Below are positions 23,624 through 35,598 of a DNA stretch of 64,000 bases, one piece after another. Below the pieces are notes generated by a model. That model had not been told where the DNA came from and made no database searches. It saw only the letters and a program-made list of their open reading frames with translations. Made by a program: the position numbers and the translations under genes. The first letter of the stretch is position 1. Every line of letters begins with the position of its first letter. Location of the stretch: positions 11,322,169 to 11,386,168 of the forward strand of contig NC_087072.1 in NCBI RefSeq assembly GCF_026151205.1, in the 5' to 3' direction. The stretch comes from Bolinopsis microptera. Its lineage: Eukaryota; Ctenophora; Tentaculata; Lobata; Bolinopsidae.

Positions 23624-25380
23624 GCTAGCAGGTTTATCATGTAAATCAATATGTGGCGCATGTGTGTCATTTAAATTTGAGACTTATTACGTAAGGGCTG
23701 GGAACCCCCAATTCGGTTTTCTATGATAGATAGTGTCATAAGCTAGGCCTAGAGGTCATCGAAAGTCGCACAAAATGACCCAGGTTCATAGAATGAACGG
23801 AAATGAACGGAAATGAATTGTATCATGAAAGTGCTCATAATGGTTCGAAATTGGACTGAAGGAGTTTTGGTTGTAACCATGTCATAACCAATAACCATGT
23901 CATAACCATGTCATAACCATGTCATAACCATGTCATAACCATGTCATAACCATGTCATAACCATGTCATAACCATGTCATAACCATGTCATAACCATGTC
24001 ATAACCATGTCATAACCATGTCATAACCATGTCATAACCATGTCATAGGGTGGTCCTAGGGCCAACCAAACTCTTCAGACCAATTTTGAACCATTATGAG
24101 CAATTTTGGGATACAATTCATTTCCGTTCATTTCCGTTCATTTCTGTTCATTCTATGAACCTGGGTCATTTTGTGCGACTTTCGATGATCTCTAGGCCTA
24201 GCTCATGACACTATCTATCATATAAAACCGAATTGGGGGTTCCCAGCCCTTACGTAATAAGTCTCAAATTTAAATGACACACATGCGCCTCCTTTTGATT
24301 TACATGATAAACCTGGTAGCGCATGTGTGTCAAAAACAAAAGTGACAGACATGCGCTACCAGGTTTATCATGTAAATCAATAGGTGGCGCATGTGTGTCA
24401 TTTAAATTTGAGACTTATTACGTAAGGGCTGGGAACCCCCAATTCGGTTTTCTATGATAGATAGTGTCATAAGCTAGGCCTATAGGTCATCGAAAGTCGC
24501 ACAAAATGACCCAGGTTCATTGAATGAACGGAAATGAACGGAAATGAATTGTATCATGAAAGTGCTCATAATGGTTCAAAATTGGACTGAAGGAGTTTTG
24601 GTTGTAACCATGTCATAACCAATAACCATGTCATCACCATGTCATAACCATGTCATAACCATGTCATAACCATGTCATAACCATGTCATAACCATGTCAT
24701 AACCATGTCATAACCATGTCATAGGGTGGTCCTAGGGCCAACCAAACTCTTCAGACCAATTTTGAACCATTATGAGCAATTTTGGGATACAATTCATTTC
24801 TGTTCATTTCCGTTCATTCTATGAACCTGGGTCATTTTGTGCGACTTTCGATGACCTCTAGGCCTAGCTTATGACAATATCTATCATATAAAACCGAATT
24901 GGGGGTTCCCAGCCCTTACGTAATAAGTCTCAAATTGAAATGACACACATGCGCCACCTATTGATTTACATGATAAACCTGGTAGCGCATGTCTGTCACT
25001 TTTGTTTTTGACACACATGCGCTAGCAGGTTTATCATGTAAATCAATATGTGGCGCATGTGTGTCATTTAAATTTGAGACTTATTACGTAAGGGCTGAGA
25101 ACCCCCAATTCGGATTTCTATGATAGATAGTGTCATAAACTAGGCTTCGAAAGTCGCACAAAATGACCCAGGTTCATAAAATGAACGGAAATGAACGGAA
25201 ATGAATTGTATCCTGAAAGTGCTCATAATGGTTCAAAATTGGTCTGAAGGAGTTTTGGTTGTAACCATGTCATAGCCAATAACCATGTCATAACCATGTC
25301 ATAACCATGTCATAACCATGTCATAACCATGTCATAACCATGTCATAACCATGTAAGAAAAAGGCGTCATAGCCATGTCA
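23624..25380. repeat. Tandem foldback elements with (AACCATGTCAT)n cores
   Basis: Unit 1 is about 23624-24320, unit 2 about 24342-24990, and unit 3 (about 25009-25380) is cut off. Each has a ~250-bp left arm starting GCTA(G/C)CAGGTTTATCATG, a core of 7-16 copies of the 11-bp AACCATGTCAT repeat, and a right arm that is the near-exact reverse complement of the left. Units are separated by short spacers with ACACATGCGC. No coding sequence. Arms differ at only a few bases. Confidence 0.85.
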
Positions 25381-26760
25381 CTAGCTGACCACTATGATTG
25401 CATTAACAATAAAGCGTTATTCTAAAAATAATTATGAATTATAAACGAGAAAACACGTTTCCTTTTTTATTATTCTTATTTTGTAAATGTGCTGTAATTA
25501 TTTTGTAATTTTCACGCAGTACAGGCAATTACGGACAAAAGAAACGATGTTTTATATTATTAGTCTTAGAAGACTGATCAGCGCATCAAATAATGTTTTT
25601 TTTCTTGATCGGCGCGATGCACAATTTATTAACTGGGCCGTACTGCCAGCTAACTGTGACATGTAAAATATTGACGTTGTTTTTTATTCGTTCGTAAATG
25701 ATAAACGGTTGTGGGTTGCGGAATGACATTGAAAAGGCACAGGCTGAGCGCCGCCCAGTAACACAAACATTTCGCTTCGAAAAAAAAGTTTTTCGTGTTA
25801 CTTCGAAAAAATTTAGACAAGCATCATCCGTCGACGTACCGGCGAGTTCAATTTCCAATCCTTTCTTTAACGGGTGATAGTATCACTGATACTTGTAGTC
25901 GTAAAATATTTGCTTCAAATATTAATCAGGACCGTCGACGAGTCCAACTCGGCGCGCGTCCTGGTAGGTTATAAACTTACAAGTCACGCGTCGCGATCCT
26001 CATTTGTAATTCATTTCGCCCCCGCTATACCGTGGCGAAAGCCACGATACGACCGCGCAGCCCACAGGCACAACGAAGGGCTGAGGGTAATTAATTTACC
26101 GGATGGTGTAGGGAAATTGGTAAAAACACGACTTCAATCTTACATTAATTGTATAAAATTCTAATTTCAGGTAAACAAGCAAAGTTTGTTTTCAATTATT
26201 ACATATAACTATTAGTTGACGGATGTTACTCGTTTGGATTTTTCGATGCGAAGTTTACTGGGCCGCGCTCAGCCTCAAGTCTGTCATTCCGCCGAATTTA
26301 TATGATTATGAACATATAATACAAAAATTAAGTGCAAGTAAGTAAGTAAATATTTCATGCTAGGCATGTAGCACCCATCACGGTATGGGTAATCACTAAT
26401 ATAACCATCCATTGAGTCTTTGCTTTTTCGCTTTGCATAGCAGCTCAGCGAGGTCCGCAGGGCACAGGCAACAGGGGTGCTGGGTGCATTTTGCCTATAT
26501 CTAACGACAAACAAGGTGGCCTTACAACGAGAAGCATTATTAGATCGATGCGCGGCAAGCTTGCTAGTTGCTACGAAGTATCCCGAAACGGGTTAGTCCA
26601 TTATCATTTCTAACAATAAACACATTGTTGGCACTTGGCAGTTGGCTTGATACACGAATAATTGCATTTCGATCTTCGCGCACGAAACCAAGACACAGGA
26701 GCTTGCCTGTCATGCGTCGGCGTACACGCTTCAATATGCAATTCTTGGTAGCTGTCATGC
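25381..26760. other. No gene seen
   Basis: Two short open frames (25586-25858 on - and 25874-26164 on +) lack family resemblance. Some motifs (GATCGGCGCGATGCA near 25608) recur in the long-inverted-repeat element that follows, so this stretch is probably repeat-derived too. Confidence 0.45.
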
Positions 26761-28600
26761 TACTAGGGGGTGCACCATAAAAATAAACTTGCTCGGATTT
26801 TCAAAATTTTTTTACCATTGTTTTCTAGAGACTGTGAGAATTTTCACAATACCAAATTTGTTATACCTTTTTGGAAAGATCAGTGAGTTTCGCCTATGTG
26901 CCATATTTGATGGTGCGCGGCTTTTGGAGCAAAATTAGCTGCAAAAGTCGCGTAATGTGACCAAATTTGACCGAATTCGTTGATTTTTGTCGTATTATTT
27001 GGATATATTTTCAGTTCCTTGCATGAGATCATTCTGAAAATTGGCGACGACCTTTCAATAGGGCTTTCACAACTGTCCGAAAAATTTGATGGATATCGGA
27101 GTTGATATAGTGATCAAAATGGGGCAAAATACGCTGCTTTTAGCTGTAACATAATGTCTGATGGTTGGATATGCTTTAAACTTTTCGGACACTTTCCTTG
27201 TAAGTCTATGAGTAAGCTTACCAATTTTTGTTGCAATCGGATGTCGGGAAGGATACTTAATATCTATTTGTTTGAAGAAAATTGTGCTGGCCTAAATAAG
27301 CGCTAAAAAACCATCCTACAGTCGGCACGCGCGGCTCACTGTCGATGGCGCACTACCTAATGCTACGCGCAGCAGGCAGCTTCATTCCTCCATAGCTCCA
27401 TTCTCCAATGAGTATGTTTATAAATATTATAGCTTGTAGCACGATGCGCTACTGTGCCGCGCCGCGCATTCAATTATTGATTATTCTTCTTGCAACGCTA
27501 ATTCGGTGAAATGTGCCTTGCCGAGCTGCGATGAATTGACATCGTCAGTTAACATTATAGCCTGTGCAGCAACAGTACACGCGCTTTGACCTAACCATGT
27601 GCTTTCGCGCCACTGCAGCGTGCAGGCGCGCTCGTTTCACACGGGAGGCGATCGGCGGAGAGGAGTTTAAAGATAAAATAGAGATAAGGATAAAATACAT
27701 ATATAAATAGATCAAGATAGCGATTAGAATATTGAATAGAGATTTTACAGCAATTTTACAAAAATGACACACATGGGCCACATAATGATTTACATGATAA
27801 ACCTGCTAGCGCATGTGTATCAATAAAATTTTTGACATGCACATACGCTACCTAGGAAGCGCATGTGTATCATTATTTTTTTGACACACATGCGCTTCCA
27901 TAGTGCGCCATCGACAATAAGACGCGCGCGCTGACCATTGAATGGTTTTTAGCTCTTATTTCGGCCAGCACATTATTTTGGAAACAATCAAAAAGTTATA
28001 ATACTTCCCATATAACAATTTTGTTGAAATTTGGTCAGCTTACGTAAACACTTATGTTCTACTGAACCTAATTTAGTTTGAGCAATTTTGATGCTCAGAA
28101 TTTGAGTTATCAACGAATTTATACCTATTTTGTCATTTTTAGATCAAGGCCAATCTCTCCCAACTAAATTAGGTTCGGTAGTTAAGTATAATTGGAAGGT
28201 TCTGACAAATTTTCAGCATGATTCATGTTCAGGGACCGAAGATATAACAGAATAATACGACAAAAATCAACGAATTTCGTCAAATTGCGCGACTTTTACA
28301 CTTGTAGCGCGATGCACTACTGGGTTGCGCGCGCATCAAATAATGCTTCTCGCCGTATGCAGATCGGCGAGATGCGAAGGATTGACATCGTGAATCAACT
28401 TTTACACCTAATTTTGCTCCAAAAGCCGCGCACCATCAAATATGGCACCTAGGCGAAACTCACTGATCATTCCAAAATAAGTATATTAAAAAGGTATATT
28501 AAATTTGGTACTGTGAAAATTCTCACAGTCTCTAGAAAATGATGGTACACAAATTTTGAAAATCCGAGCAAGTTTATTTTTATCGTGCACCGCCTAGTAT
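26761..28600. mobile_element. Long-inverted-repeat (foldback-type) element
   Basis: Ends are inverted copies: left TACTAGGGGGTGCACCATAA, right the complement of ATACTAGGCGGTGCACGATA. Similarity of the arms continues inward for several hundred bases, including a TCTAGAGACTGTGAGAATTT block, a GGTGCGCGGCTTTTGGAGCA block and the TCGTTGATTTTTGTCGTATT block. The middle (about 27330-27900) contains pieces related to the foldback block at 23.6-25.4 kb (ACACATGCGC, TTTACATGATAAACCTGCTA). No transposase is visible. Confidence 0.65.
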
Positions 28601-30105
28601 ATATGTTTTTTGAAAAAGTATATATGATATATATTTTTTAAAAGCATATATTTTCTTCGTAAGGCCCCTTTTCGTACACCGTAGGGACCCTTGTGTTCAG
28701 ATTAAAAACTTTTGAAAAAAATCCTTTAAATCTTAAAATATTAGTACTAAAAGTTTTGTCTCAATGAGTTGATTACGATAGCATAATAACTACGTGATAA
28801 TAATTGAAAAATGTGAAAGTTATAGGCCAAAAACTAAAAATTTGCGCGAAAAAAGCACGCGCGCCGAACAAGCGCCGTGTAGCATTTTTAGCGAAAATTG
28901 CTACATAACGCGGTGGATTTTTTATTCACATTTTTAAACAACTTTTGGTACCAAATTTATCGAAATCGGAGAAAAAATTCTGTGCTCGCGCTTATTAGTA
29001 TTACACTGACTATACTAGGGATTGGAGGTAACGTTACTTTTACAAGGCGAACATTTTGCAAAAAACCGGAAGTCTCTAGCTCTTTTACTTTCGAAGTTAG
29101 GCCCCAGCCGCGATAAGGTTTCCTGGGAAGGTATCGTTACCTGAGGACTCCAGGCTTTTGATTCACGATGTCAATCCTTCGCATCTCGCCGATCTGCATA
29201 CGGATTGATGCATTCCAACAAGACACGCGCTAAAGACGCGCAGTTTACTGAGTGATGCCAACGATTTCTTTAGACACATTGATGTCATTATAATTTAGCG
29301 TGACCGGTAATAGTCTGGAAATCAGAAGGAGACAACACATGTATAAATTACTAAAAAAGGAGTATCAGTTTATAGGATTGACTTCGAATAATATTAGGTA
29401 GGAAATTAATAACTCTCGTGTCAACTTTAGAGACGGTAACCACATTAAACTGATTAGGCGACATCTGTCCGACTCAGAAAATAGGTTATTCTGTATTCGG
29501 ACAGTAGTTTATTCGTATCCTACTGTACGATTTTCTTGAAACTTTCCATAAAGTATGGTGGTTTTAGAACGGATAAGCTGTGTAAGTTTAAGCAAGTTTC
29601 TATGTGCCAAATTTGAGACATCACTTCAAACACAAGAAAATAGTACTGTCGGACAGATGTCGTGTTACCTAAATTAAGAGGACGTGTAATATATTCATTA
29701 TCATATTAACTCATGACCTATATCTCCTTCGTATAAGTTTTCCTAATCAAATCCTCGTTTACGCACGAGACTGCGAGACAATTTAACTTATGTAGGTTAG
29801 TATGATATCTACAATTAGTGAACTGACAAATAATCCAATGGATGAACAATACATAAACTTGGACAACACAGACACGTAGCAGACTTTTCTCTTTTACCAC
29901 AAACTTATCGAGCAACAGAATTAAACTTCCCGGTTCATATGCAGTGTTGCTGGTCATTTATTCCCATGTGTAGCAATGTCACGGTCGTGTTTTACCCAGG
30001 TGTATCTATAACTCAGAATTTACTTTTTAATACATCATTTAAATAATTTATCTAAAAAAATATGAATCATACTTATACCGATCTCGGTAACCCAACGGAT
30101 TATTA
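28601..30105. other. No gene seen; one inverted repeat piece
   Basis: The stretch 29165-29205 (TCCTTCGCATCTCGCCGATC) is the reverse complement of 28351-28387 inside the preceding element, so repeat debris continues here. The rest shows no coding signal. Confidence 0.5.
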
Positions 30106-31542
30106 TTATGTTGAGTGAATGAGAAAGATATAGTGTCTTGCTAACACACCCATACCCCTATCATTGGGGTGAATATCCCACTTCTTCGAGTATAGACTAT
30201 ACTTAGGAAATAACTGGTAGTTCCTGTCGCCCCATGAACTAAGGAAACTACTAAAGACATCAAGGTAAAATAATTTAAATTTGGAACAAAGACTAAAGAG
30301 TAATTTGTTCATAGAGACCACATTTTGTTCTCCTTTGGGGTTACCATTAGCAGGTATACGGAGGAGGGACTGGACAAAGATATTTGCTGAGGGAGCTAAG
30401 GTTTTAATTTTGGACATAAAGTTCTGCAGAGGGCTTTTAAGGTGTATAATGCCAGTCTGACAGTATCGTATGTCGAAAGTCCCTACACACACAATCTCTT
30501 TCTTAATCTCTAAATCAGGGTGGTCTCTCACAAATTGCTCGATTTAGTGTAATACAGCATCAATCTTGCGACCACCCTTTATAGCGACTTTGAAAACTGT
30601 CTGTTTACCCGGGTTTTTCTATTTCCAGTCGCTCAAAGTATCTCCAGCGAGGAGTATGATCTTCTTCTTAGGGGGGCCAGTGTTAGGAGGGGGAGGATGA
30701 TGAGGAGAAGGAGGAGAAGAGGTAGGAGTGGTCAGTGGTGTGGGTCAGTTAGGTTCCTAAAGGAAAGACCATGTATCTAACACCACTCTCAGGGCCCGGA
30801 GGAACTATATGCAGTAGTCTGGATTGACAACCAGCCTTCATAATATTGAGAGACTGGTCTGTCGCTGGTACAGAGAATTCTGGGGAGAAGGGGTACCTTT
30901 CCTGCCTGAAGGGTTGTTGTCGTTCCTTATGAAGTCCAGTTTTCTTGCTGCACCGAACGACACCGTACAAATGTTACTGTCCTGATCAATCAATGGTTCG
31001 TTGTCGTCATGGTAGTTCAGGTTAGCTCCTTTACAGGACATACAGCTGACAAGACAGGCTGTCATGTTTCCAGAGGTGGCCTTATTGTTGTTAACAAGGC
31101 GATTGTTAACAATTTTGGGGAACTCGTTGATCGGCTTGGGCTAGTTGACCACACTTATACGAATCATTGAGGGGACTCAGCCACAAGGTCTTTACTTTCT
31201 TTACTGTTGTGCGGTCTTCATCGTTATAAGTTCTTTCAATACCCCATCAACCAGGGGCTCTGGAAGGTCAAGCTGGATGTGATTCACAAGATCCGAAAAA
31301 TGCTTAGGCTCAGGAGAAGTTGACGGTGATATAGGTTTGGGAGTGATAAAGGACTCTGTAGAGGGAGTGATAAGGGGCTCTGTCGGATGATCTTCCAGAA
31401 GGATTTCAATGGCATCTTTGAAGTCTTCTCCATTGTCATTAATGAGGGAGAGAATGTGATTTTCCTGCTCAGCTTGGGAGGCACTGAGAAGAAATTCAGT
31501 GATGAAGGTAGGTAGAAGTGGGGTTGGGTTAGCTTGCATCAA
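30106..31542 (-). pseudogene. Broken ORF with AlkB-like and SGNH-hydrolase-like domains
   Basis: Read on the - strand. First comes 31542-31201, a polar, Pro/Ser-rich N-terminal part. Then 31140-30745 is an AlkB-like 2-oxoglutarate/Fe(II) dioxygenase: PKPINEFPKIVNNRLVN, the metal-binding HxD in LNYHDDNEPLID, TVSFGAARKLDF, then after a frameshift SLNIMKAGCQS, the second His in LLHIVPPG and the Arg in VRYMVF. After a Pro-rich linker, 30680-30106 shows SGNH/GDSL hydrolase blocks: IILLAGDTLSDW (block I, with T for S), CVGTFD (block III position) and DIHPNDRG (block V His). At least two frameshifts and two in-frame stops break it. Such domains are known as accessory parts of ORF1/Gag-like proteins in some retroelements; which element is not determined, since no RT lies nearby. 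Confidence 0.65.
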
Positions 31543-32617
31543 TGGACAAAGTTACACCAAATGATCAGGATGGCAATCAGGGTACTAGGCAGCAGTCATC
31601 AGACACTCCCCGTAAAATGGCCTGAAAATAAAGACGGGCAGAGGGGAGTAAAACTTGTCTGGGGGTAAATTAAGTACCAATAAAGATCAGAGGGAGAGAA
31701 GGGATCAATGATAAAAATATAAAGTTTTAAGGTAAAATGTGAATCTAAAATGGAATATATTCAATTACTAGCCTGATTGAGAAGTTTAGGACCCCAGACA
31801 AGCTGGGGGATGCTAGGAGAGCTGCCGCTGCCTACCCTTTATGTCAACTTCACAACCCCGGGACTTCGGCTGGCTTTTACTCTGACGTCGGCTGAATTCC
31901 GTTGCCATAGTTTTTAAATTATGTTCCTGATCGAAGTTGCAATGATGCTAATAGATTTGATACAGCTCAGCAGTCACTGTATTCAAATAAAGATTGTTCC
32001 AGTTCTGCAGTCTCAAATGTTTTCGCCCAGCTTTTCTATTCATCGTGGTTATAGAAGACAGACCTGAAGAAATACTTGTATTAATATACTACTTGTATTA
32101 ATATACTATGATAATATAGGTAACATGCCCAGAATGATTAAAATTGTATTATCGGAAAATTTACCTATATTATATAAGTCAGTTCAATGAACCTACCTTA
32201 TTTACCTATGGAAATTTTTTTGCTTGTGATGAAGTAGTCCTCTCAATATATGTTTGTAGTTTGTTAAAAGAGTAGGATTGTAGACAGTAGTCATAGTCCA
32301 TGTATAGCGACGGTAGTTTACCAGCAGCTCCCTGTACAAACAGAAATATGGTTATTATATAATATCACTTGTTAAATTATTGAGTACAATGCAGGAATAC
32401 ACTAACGTGTCTTATATTAACACCTAATAGTCGTATAATATGTACTCATAAACAATGATAGTCCCAATTGTTTGTAATTGCTTATAATTTAAACCTTCTT
32501 ATTAACTCATTTTGATGACTGTGTCTGACCTAAAATTGCACGAGAAATAGATAAAATTATGCGTCAGACAGGGCTCGTCCAGGATACCGGCGCAGCCGGA
32601 ATACCCGCTGGTATTTG
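31543..32617. other. No gene seen
   Basis: AT-rich sequence with a small duplicated ACTTGTATTAATATACTA near 32080-32108. The region 31550-31900 may be the rest of the retroelement upstream of the AlkB-like ORF. No coding signal. Confidence 0.45.
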
Positions 32618-34228
32618 ACTGACTAATTGATTGCGGGTCAGAAATTCGGTCAAAACTGTAAAATTTCGGCCCTGGAAATTTCAGCTTCAAAAACCGAAAA
32701 TGGGACAGAGTATGGGACAGTCTGATTTTTCAATTATTTTCGAAATTTTGACTACCAGTACCTCAATTTGGTTTCATATCATCATTAATTAACTGACTAA
32801 TTGGTTTGTGGGCAAAAATTTCATCCAATCTAGATTAATCTGTCAATTGTGGGTTCACAAATTTTCAAATCTGAAAATGGGACAGAGTTTTGAAAATACA
32901 ACTTTTCGTTTTGTTAAGATTTCTGCTGTGAGCTTCCTCCGACCCAAATCAAAATTCCAGCACCCCAATCGTGTCATTTTCTATCCATAGTTGACTGACT
33001 AATTGGTTGCAGGTCAGAAATTCGGTCAAAACTGTGAAATTTCGGCCCTGGAAATTTCAGCTTCAAAAACCGAAAATGGGACAGAGTATGGGAAAGTCTG
33101 ATTTTTCAATTATTTTCGAAATTTTGACTACCAGTACCTCAATTTGGTTTCATATCATCATTAATTAACTGACTAATTGGTTTGTGGGCAAAAATTTCAT
33201 CCAATCTCGATTAATCTGTCAATTGTGGGTTCACAAATTTTCAAATCTGAAAATGGGACAGAGTTTTGAAAATACAACTTTTCGTTTTGTTAAGATTTCT
33301 GCTGTGAGCTTCCTCCGACCCAAATCAAAATTCCAGCACCCCAATCGTGTCATTTTCTATCCATAGTTGACTGACTAATTGGTTGCAGGTCAGAAATTCG
33401 GTCAAAACTGTGAAATTTCGGCCCTGGAAATTTCAGCTTCAAAAACCGAAAATGGGACAGAGTATGGGACAGTCTGATTTTTCAATTATTTTCGAAATTT
33501 TGACTACCAGTACCTCAATTTGGTTTCATATCATCATTAATTAACTGACTAATTGGTTTTTGGGCAAAAGTTTCATCCAATCTGTCAATTGTTGGTTCAC
33601 AAATTTTAAAATCTGAAAATGGGACAGAGTTTTGAAAATACAACTTTTCGTTTTGTTAAGATTTCTGCTGTGAGCTTCCACCCACCTAAATCAAAATTCC
33701 AGCACCCCAATCGTGTCATTTGCTATCTTTAGTTGACTGACTAATTGGTTGCGGGTCAGAAATTCGGTCGAAACTGTAAAATTTCGGCCCTGGAAATTTC
33801 AGCTTCAAAAACCGAAAATGGGACAGAGTATGGGACAGTATGATTTTTCAATTCTTTTCGAAATTATGACTATCAGTACCTCAATTTGGTTTCATATCAT
33901 CATTAATTAACTGACTAATTGGTTTGTGGGCAAAAATTTCATCCAATCTGTCAATTGTGGGTTCACAAATTTTCAAATCTGAAAATGGGACAGAGTTTTG
34001 AAAATACAACTTTTCGTTTTGTTAAGATTTCTGCTGTGAGCTTCCTCCGACCCAAATCAAAATTCTAGCACCCCAATCATGTCATTTTCTATCCATAGTT
34101 GACTGACTAATTGGTTGCGGGTCAGAAATTCGGTCAAAACTGTGAAATTTCGGCCCTGGAAATTTCAGCTTCAAAAACCGAAAATGGGACAGAGTATGGG
34201 ACAGTATGATTTTTCAATTCTTTTCGCA
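32618..34228. repeat. Higher-order satellite, ~365-376-bp unit, about 4.4 copies
   Basis: Unit starts (TTGACTGACTAATTGGTTGC) fall near 32618, 32992, 33368, 33734 and 34100. Each unit consists of two related but diverged halves of about 188 bp, both starting with ACTGACTAATTGGTT and both containing AAAATGGGACAGAGT. The repeated 60-codon frames inside are by-products. The last copy stops about 37 bp before the Merlin element, which may have inserted into the array edge. Confidence 0.85.
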
Positions 34229-34595
34229 TTGAGCTATACTTATCGTGAGTAATAAATGAGATATGGGCAGTATCGAGATAGCCCGACCACGGTCCGCGGA
34301 CCACGGTCCGCGGACCAGTGGTCCGCGGACCACTGTCTACCAGATCATATTACTGTATAATAACAGTATCCCCTGAATCAAGCAACAGGTGTTTGTGAAT
34401 AGTTGATTGGTTACCAGATCATATGAATGGTATGTATGGTATCTTGGATGCAATTAGTTACGACTAGCATAATTAATTGTAGCGTAGTAAATTACTGGAT
34501 CAAACTATTGATTACGATTCAAATGTGGTCTCTCGGATATAATTAGTTACGAATAATATTGATTGCTCAATGAAATAAATGATTACGATTAAAAT

Positions 34596-34612
34596 GTGGT
34601 ATATAAGTCGTT
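34596..34612 (+). promoter_or_regulatory. TATA-like box before the Merlin transposase
   Basis: GTATATAAG lies about 75 bp before the ATG at 34675, a plausible core promoter for the transposase gene. This is by motif only. Confidence 0.35.
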
Positions 34613-34674
34613 CGTTTTTGGTGAAGTATTATCAGTTGCCATCATCAACAACAACAACTATTCCAATTCCTGAC

Positions 34675-35289
34675 ATGGTACTCTTCTGTCTAATGGACGA
34701 AATTAATGGACCCACCGCCTCCCTAGAGAATGCTCGAGACTTCCTATTCCAGAAAAACCTCCTAAAGAGCTCCATGTCCTGTCCTGGGTGTAATGCATCT
34801 ATGTCCCTGGTTCCCTGCTCGTCCTCGAAGTCTCCAGATGGACTGATATGGCGCTGCTCCCCCTGCAAGAAGTACAAGAATATTAGAACAGACAGCATCC
34901 TCTCTGGACAGAAGCTCGCTCTCAAGACCTTCATACAACTGCTGTTCTGTTTGAGTATAAAAGGACTAGCTGGCATTGCGGTATCACAGATGACTGGACT
35001 TTCTGAAAACGCGGTGTCTGACTGGAAGATATTCATCCACACTCGAATCGCTGATTGGCTGCTTGCAAACCCTTGTCCTCTTGGTGGTCCTGGAGTAATT
35101 GTCGAATTAGACGAAGCTAAGTTCGGAAAGAGAAAATACAACAAAGGTGGATACAGAGAGGGTATGTGGGTACTTGGTGGAGTTGACCGAAACACAGGAC
35201 AATGCTTCCTGTTCCCTTGTCCGAACAACAAACGTTGGGAGTTGATGCTCAGGACAAAGCTTTGTTATCTTTTTTGTAGTAGAATGTAG
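34675..35289 (+). CDS. Truncated Merlin (ISXO2/IS1595-like) transposase
   Basis: The likely start is the ATG at 34675 (MVLFCLMDEI) rather than the in-frame ATG at 34579, because a TATA-like box lies between them. Parts seen: a zinc ribbon (CPGCNASM then WRCSPCKKYKNIR), a helical region (FIQLLFCLSIKGLAGIAVSQ), and the start of the DDE nuclease core with the first catalytic Asp in VELDEAKFGKRKYNKG, followed by GMWVLGGVDRNTGQCFLFP. After PNNKR the family similarity stops and a short unrelated tail ends at 35289. The second Asp and the last acidic residue are missing, so the protein should be inactive although the element's ends are intact. Confidence 0.85.
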   Translation: MVLFCLMDEINGPTASLENARDFLFQKNLLKSSMSCPGCNASMSLVPCSSSKSPDGLIWRCSPCKKYKNIRTDSILSGQKLALKTFIQLLFCLSIKGLAGIAVSQMTGLSENAVSDWKIFIHTRIADWLLANPCPLGGPGVIVELDEAKFGKRKYNKGGYREGMWVLGGVDRNTGQCFLFPCPNNKRWELMLRTKLCYLFCSRM

Positions 35290-35598
35290 GATCCCATCGA
35301 GGACTGAAGATTCTCGGTGGACATTCACAACAACGCAGTTGTTACATTTGGAGCGGACACGAGGAGCATGAGCAGAGGAGTTAGCAAGACCTCCGGCATC
35401 AGAAGATGCTACAGGGTCATGAACAGTGCATGATATACCAGCATGCCTCTTGTTGCAGAAAACACAGAAGCTTGGGTTGGCTCTGGAGACGATGAGGGTT
35501 TTACCAGCTTGAGTCCACTTGTCGAGAGGTGAGATAGGTTTGCAGATAGGGTCGCAGGGTAGGGCTGAGTTCATCCGTTTCGTTTTCTCTGAGACCAT
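35276..35598 (-). CDS. Cys-rich reading frame inside the Merlin element, function unknown
   Basis: An ATG-started frame on the - strand (MVSEKTKRMNSALP...) contains FCVFCNKRHAGISC and, later, VRSKCNNCVVVNVHRES. This pattern of CxxC pairs followed by His resembles the C-terminal cysteine-rich domains of piggyBac-type transposases, but the match is weak. The frame runs on into the antisense of the transposase, so its real 3' end is uncertain. It occupies the place where the second half of the transposase would be and may be captured sequence. Confidence 0.4.

Noticed and set aside
23875-24047. CRISPR-like array
   Set aside because: The 11-bp units are directly adjacent with no unique spacers, and this is an animal genome.
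28898-29116. 72-codon frame on +
   Set aside because: No domain, unusual composition, embedded in repeat debris.
32808-33366. Identical 60-codon frames at 32808 and 33184
   Set aside because: Copies of the same satellite unit, not genes.
34632-35231. 199-codon frame on the - strand
   Set aside because: Antisense shadow of the Merlin transposase.
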